From Triplophysa rosa (lineage: Eukaryota > Chordata > Actinopteri > Cypriniformes > Nemacheilidae): a DNA stretch of 64,000 nucleotides. The stretch lies in assembly GCF_024868665.1 (NCBI RefSeq), contig NC_079913.1, positions 2,041,065 to 2,105,064 on the forward strand, read 5' to 3'. How positions within the stretch are numbered: the stretch's first letter is position 1; each line of letters begins with the position of its first letter. The notes beneath the pieces were generated by a model. That model was not told the origin of the DNA. It worked only from the letters and a program-made list of their open reading frames with translations, and made no database searches. Shown in pieces: positions 60,403 to 64,000 of the stretch. The position numbers and the translations under genes were made by a program.

Positions 60403-63400
60403 TATAGTCCGTCGTCTTTAAGCTCCTGACAAAGTTGTTAGACGGTTTTTATAGCTAGCCGCTTAAAAAATGACACGATTTACTTATGCATTCTATTGGC
60501 ATAAACGCATGAAGGTAACTGTATCGCCCCCTTGAGTAATACCGCCCGAAGCCTTGGTGTCAACGTAAAGTGTACAGTCAATTTCTTGCGTTATGTATAC
60601 TGTAAATTATGCATGTACTTTCTTTCAGATGTGAAATGGCAGTAGAAAGGCTTTGTTTCTTGTTGCGTCTCTGAGGCTGTCATCAAGACTGTTGCGGTTG
60701 CATTTAGCTTCATGCCTCACCAGCGAAGATCTTTTACTGCCCGCCGTGAGCCAGACAGGTTTCTATCTCAGAGGGCTTTCAGCCAGTCTTGCTTTTTGTT
60801 GGCGATGATGTGCGTCCATTGGTCTGTCACAATTGTCACAGCGTGTGTTCTGGTTGTTTGCTCACGAGATCTGTTTCCAGAATCCCTGATGCATCCCACC
60901 TCGCAACCTCATGAATTCTAAGTAACGTCTTTCGGCGAGGTCGTCTAGACCGATGCATGATCTTATTTCTAACAAGTCTCGTGAGGAACGCAGAGGCCCT
61001 TGGTTCTCATACAGTAGATTTCCCATCAATTAATGCATATAAAATCTAACAAAACGGCACGTTTCGTTGACTCTTGAGCTAGGAACGGAATGAAATCAGT
61101 TTTGTAGCAGGATGGAAAAAATGTTTGTCCTCAGGGAGCGAGTGTCGAAGACAAACATCATGACAGAAGCTGACAGGCGCTGGGATGATGGGAACATGTC
61201 TTACGCGTGTTGGCCGTACGCGTCATGCTTTGGGTTTGTGTTGCTACCATGTAAGGCAAGACTAAAAGACATGTCTCCCATGTTGATGTCGAACACCGTC
61301 TTAAACCACTCAGTTGATTGCTTCAAGCGTCATGTCACGGTTATCAAGCGGTGTTCGACAGACACGTTTTACAAGACACACATCAGGAACTCTTTAGCTT
61401 TATGAGAAATACATTTTTGTGTTCCATTAAACGTTCCAGCAGATGGGAGAAAGCACACGTAGTGTGTTGAATATTTTCGCATTTTCGTTCATTGCAAATG
61501 TTTTGAATACACTTTTTTTGTGATTTACTTATTTCTACTTAAAATCATCCTTCATAATGTGAATAGCATTTCTGAAAATATAACCTTGAAAACTTTAACG
61601 TCTGGTAATTTCTTATGCAAAATAAGAAGTGTCAATAAAATCCTTTCATTTCAGTATTTATCATATTAGAAACACAAATTTGAGTACTTTTTGAAATCAT
61701 TTACAGCACTAAACACCCATCACCCGTTTTCATCATATTTATGGCTGATTAATCTCAATCTCCTAATCTCATTATTAGATTTAGCAAATTTGTTCTGGAC
61801 TTTGCAGACAAGGTCACATTTGGTGTGCGCAAAAACAAACTTGAAATGGAAATGAGACACCGCCGTACACAATTGTTTTGTATATGATATCTTGCATGAC
61901 ATCACGGTGAGCTCATTCATTCCAAATCTTGATGAAATGAATGCATCAGAATTGCTGGCACATGCATATGTAATTCTAATTGGTTGTGAAAATGCCTCTT
62001 TTTAAAATATGTAGTTTTAAAGGTGCTTAAACGTCATATGTTTTTAATACAAAGACCAACCATATCATCAAATCTTCAACGCATATTGTGTCACAGCTAT
62101 CTTCATGGCTGGATATTTGAATGAGAATCCTTTTTTCCACTCGGAGTTATGTAAGAGGCGCACAGCTCACAGCTAAAACCGCTCACTCTTGGACAAAAAT
62201 GCTGGGAGGGAAAAGATCTTTTTCTAATGTGCCATTTTTTCCTCATGAAGTGCAGAATAGTATAGCAGAGTGTTTGAATGTGGTTTGGGACAGCTAGTGC
62301 CCTAGCTAGTGTGATGCTGCTCTTTATTCGCCCTCAGGAGTGCAGTGTTTGAATATGGGGGCTCTATCTGTCTGCGCAGCATGTTAGAAAGCTTTGGCTT
62401 TTTCTTTTTTGTATGCGTGTTGCTTACGGGAAAGCGAGCTTTTTCCTACCATATTTGGTCATGTGGAGCCATGCCAATATGCAGCAGACGTTTGATGCCG
62501 TACAAGCATCTCCATTTAGCCTTTTTCCTCTACTTTTTTTCTCTTTTGAGGACCTTGCATGCTGACACTCGCTGATAGGGGTGCGATCTTTGGACGTGCA
62601 TGAGAGGACCATTTAAAATCAGCGTTGTAAAATGCGTAGCTTGAAAGCACGTGTGCATCTGAAATGCATTTTCAGGAGCGCAGCCACTGTCGTGTAGTAA
62701 TATATGGCTCTGGGTGTAATGAGTTAATGGCTATGAAAATCGCCCATTCAGAAATGGAAACAAAACCCTTTTTTTGACATCCGAAACCTTTGTGCTTACA
62801 TTTTTATTTCTTGGTGTAGGAAAGGAGTGAATGTTTTGTTTAAATGGCGACTCGTGCGAATTCGAGAATGCTTGACACTTCAACCAATGCCTCTTGAAGA
62901 AATAAATACAACGTTTATATCAAATTGACAACTTTTTTGTGCACATTTTGCATCTCACCAACCCTGCTGATGTGTTTGTCCCATACCTTTTAAAATCAAC
63001 AAAATCAAGAATCACTTAATGAAAATGTTTATTGTTATTGGAGTATCTATATTGACTTATTACATTTATGGATCTGTTATCCGGGAGTCTGCGATTGCAT
63101 TTCAAATAATGCTGGTGGATTGAGGCATATTTGGTGTCTAACCAGGTAACCGTAGACCAACAGGCCGAAAGTGATTCACAGGACATGCAGACGTGTCGGG
63201 GAATGCAAACCATTGTCTGGGAATGCAGGAATCTCCTTTTCCATCCCCAAGTGGAAATTCAATGGTTGAGACCTATTTGGGGTTGCTTGATGATTCCTTG
63301 CGTTATACATTTGTCTAAAAACAGAATAATGTAGGGTCAGTTGGATGGTCATGGAAAATAAACCCAAAAATCAGGACCGTGACATGAAGCTCATGGGTCC

Positions 63401-64000
63401 TGTCACCTTGAAGGGATTTATTTTGTGTTAAAAACAGCTGACTTTACAATACCCAATAATAACAGGTTTGACTAAAATAATGGCAAAGCTTTACAAGGCC
63501 GTGATGATTGACCAATCAAAATGAAGTATTCCAAAGACGGATTTTTATTAGTGTTCAGAATTATGTCTGGAGATGAAATGTGAAGTATAATTGAGGGATA
63601 AAGTTATATGTAAGCCTTCGAGATCTACATGCATGCAGTCCCTGCTAAATCATATATTGCCTTTTAGAATCAAATAAAAACGTTTGATTTATTTTCTGAA
63701 GAAAAGTTACATTTGGGGCATGCAGGGATAATGCTTGCACAAGTGCGGATCTTAAATTTATAAAAGTGCTGCTCTTGCATCCAGGACCATTTTCATAACG
63801 TATCAACCACATTTTCTCCTCTCGTCTCCACCCGTCTCCTCTCTCTCCTCTCTTATACGTGCATATCTTCTTTGCCCAGTGACAGCCATGAAAAGCAGTT
63901 GCTGCAGTTCCTGCCAAGATCTCGTCTGAATTTATAGCAACGCATCCTGCTCTTCTCTTCTCCTTTCCTCGCGCTCTCATTCCTTTGGTTTTTGCTCAAG
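60403..64000. other. Non-coding stretch to the window end
   Basis: No exon is defended. 63783-63879 is a long pyrimidine tract ending in tttgcccag, a splice-acceptor look-alike, but the following frames close within 20 codons. Confidence 0.4.

Overview
The window is vertebrate nuclear DNA, most likely from a cyprinid-type teleost. The evidence is AT-rich sequence, interrupted genes with GT-AG introns, many short palindromic DNA transposons of kinds I associate with carp, goldfish and zebrafish genomes, Tc1-like and hAT elements, tRNA-derived SINE pieces and CR1/L2-type LINE tails. The species assignment is inference. There are no operons, CRISPR arrays or other bacterial features.

Two protein-coding units can be defended. 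(1) A troponin I gene lies on the + strand at about 48427-51430. I assembled seven coding exons, including a 4-nt microexon, which give a complete 181-residue slow-skeletal (TNNI1-type) troponin I. It has GT-AG junctions throughout, a stop at 51163 and an AATAAA at 51420. A 5' non-coding exon may end at 46267. (2) An intact transposase of 346 aa lies on the - strand at 4127-5167, inside a 1221-bp Tc1/mariner element (4095-5315). The element has identical 29-bp ends and TA flanks. Its catalytic spacing counts as DD36E rather than the usual DD34E, which points to the Incomer-type branch.

Layout. 1-3079: non-coding with two small palindromic elements. 3080-6130: a repeat cluster with a hAT-like element carrying a LINE tail, the intact Tc1 element in a TA microsatellite, and a LINE fragment splitting an atgcatag minisatellite. 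6130-16100: non-coding with a Tc1 relic and many MITEs. 16100-28500: long non-coding stretch with MITE pile-ups near 20 kb and 23.7-25 kb, and a possible conserved element near 20.7-21.3 kb. 28515-29141: a second hAT-like element with a perfect 8-bp duplication. 29150-46200: mostly unique non-coding DNA with regulatory-looking patches (30.1, 31.6 and 36.1 kb), AT-rich low-complexity tracts and a minisatellite ending in a perfect hairpin. 46200-51430: the troponin I gene. 51430-64000: non-coding, with CTCF-like motifs just past troponin I and a candidate 5' exon of another gene ending at 54512.

Troponin I is the inhibitory subunit of the thin-filament switch in striated muscle. Everything else is transposon history or possible regulatory DNA. 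I did not find a convincing undescribed system. The most informative items are the microexon needed to keep the troponin I frame, the apparently intact DD36E transposon, the two hAT-like elements with exact duplications, and the perfect hairpin at the end of a minisatellite.
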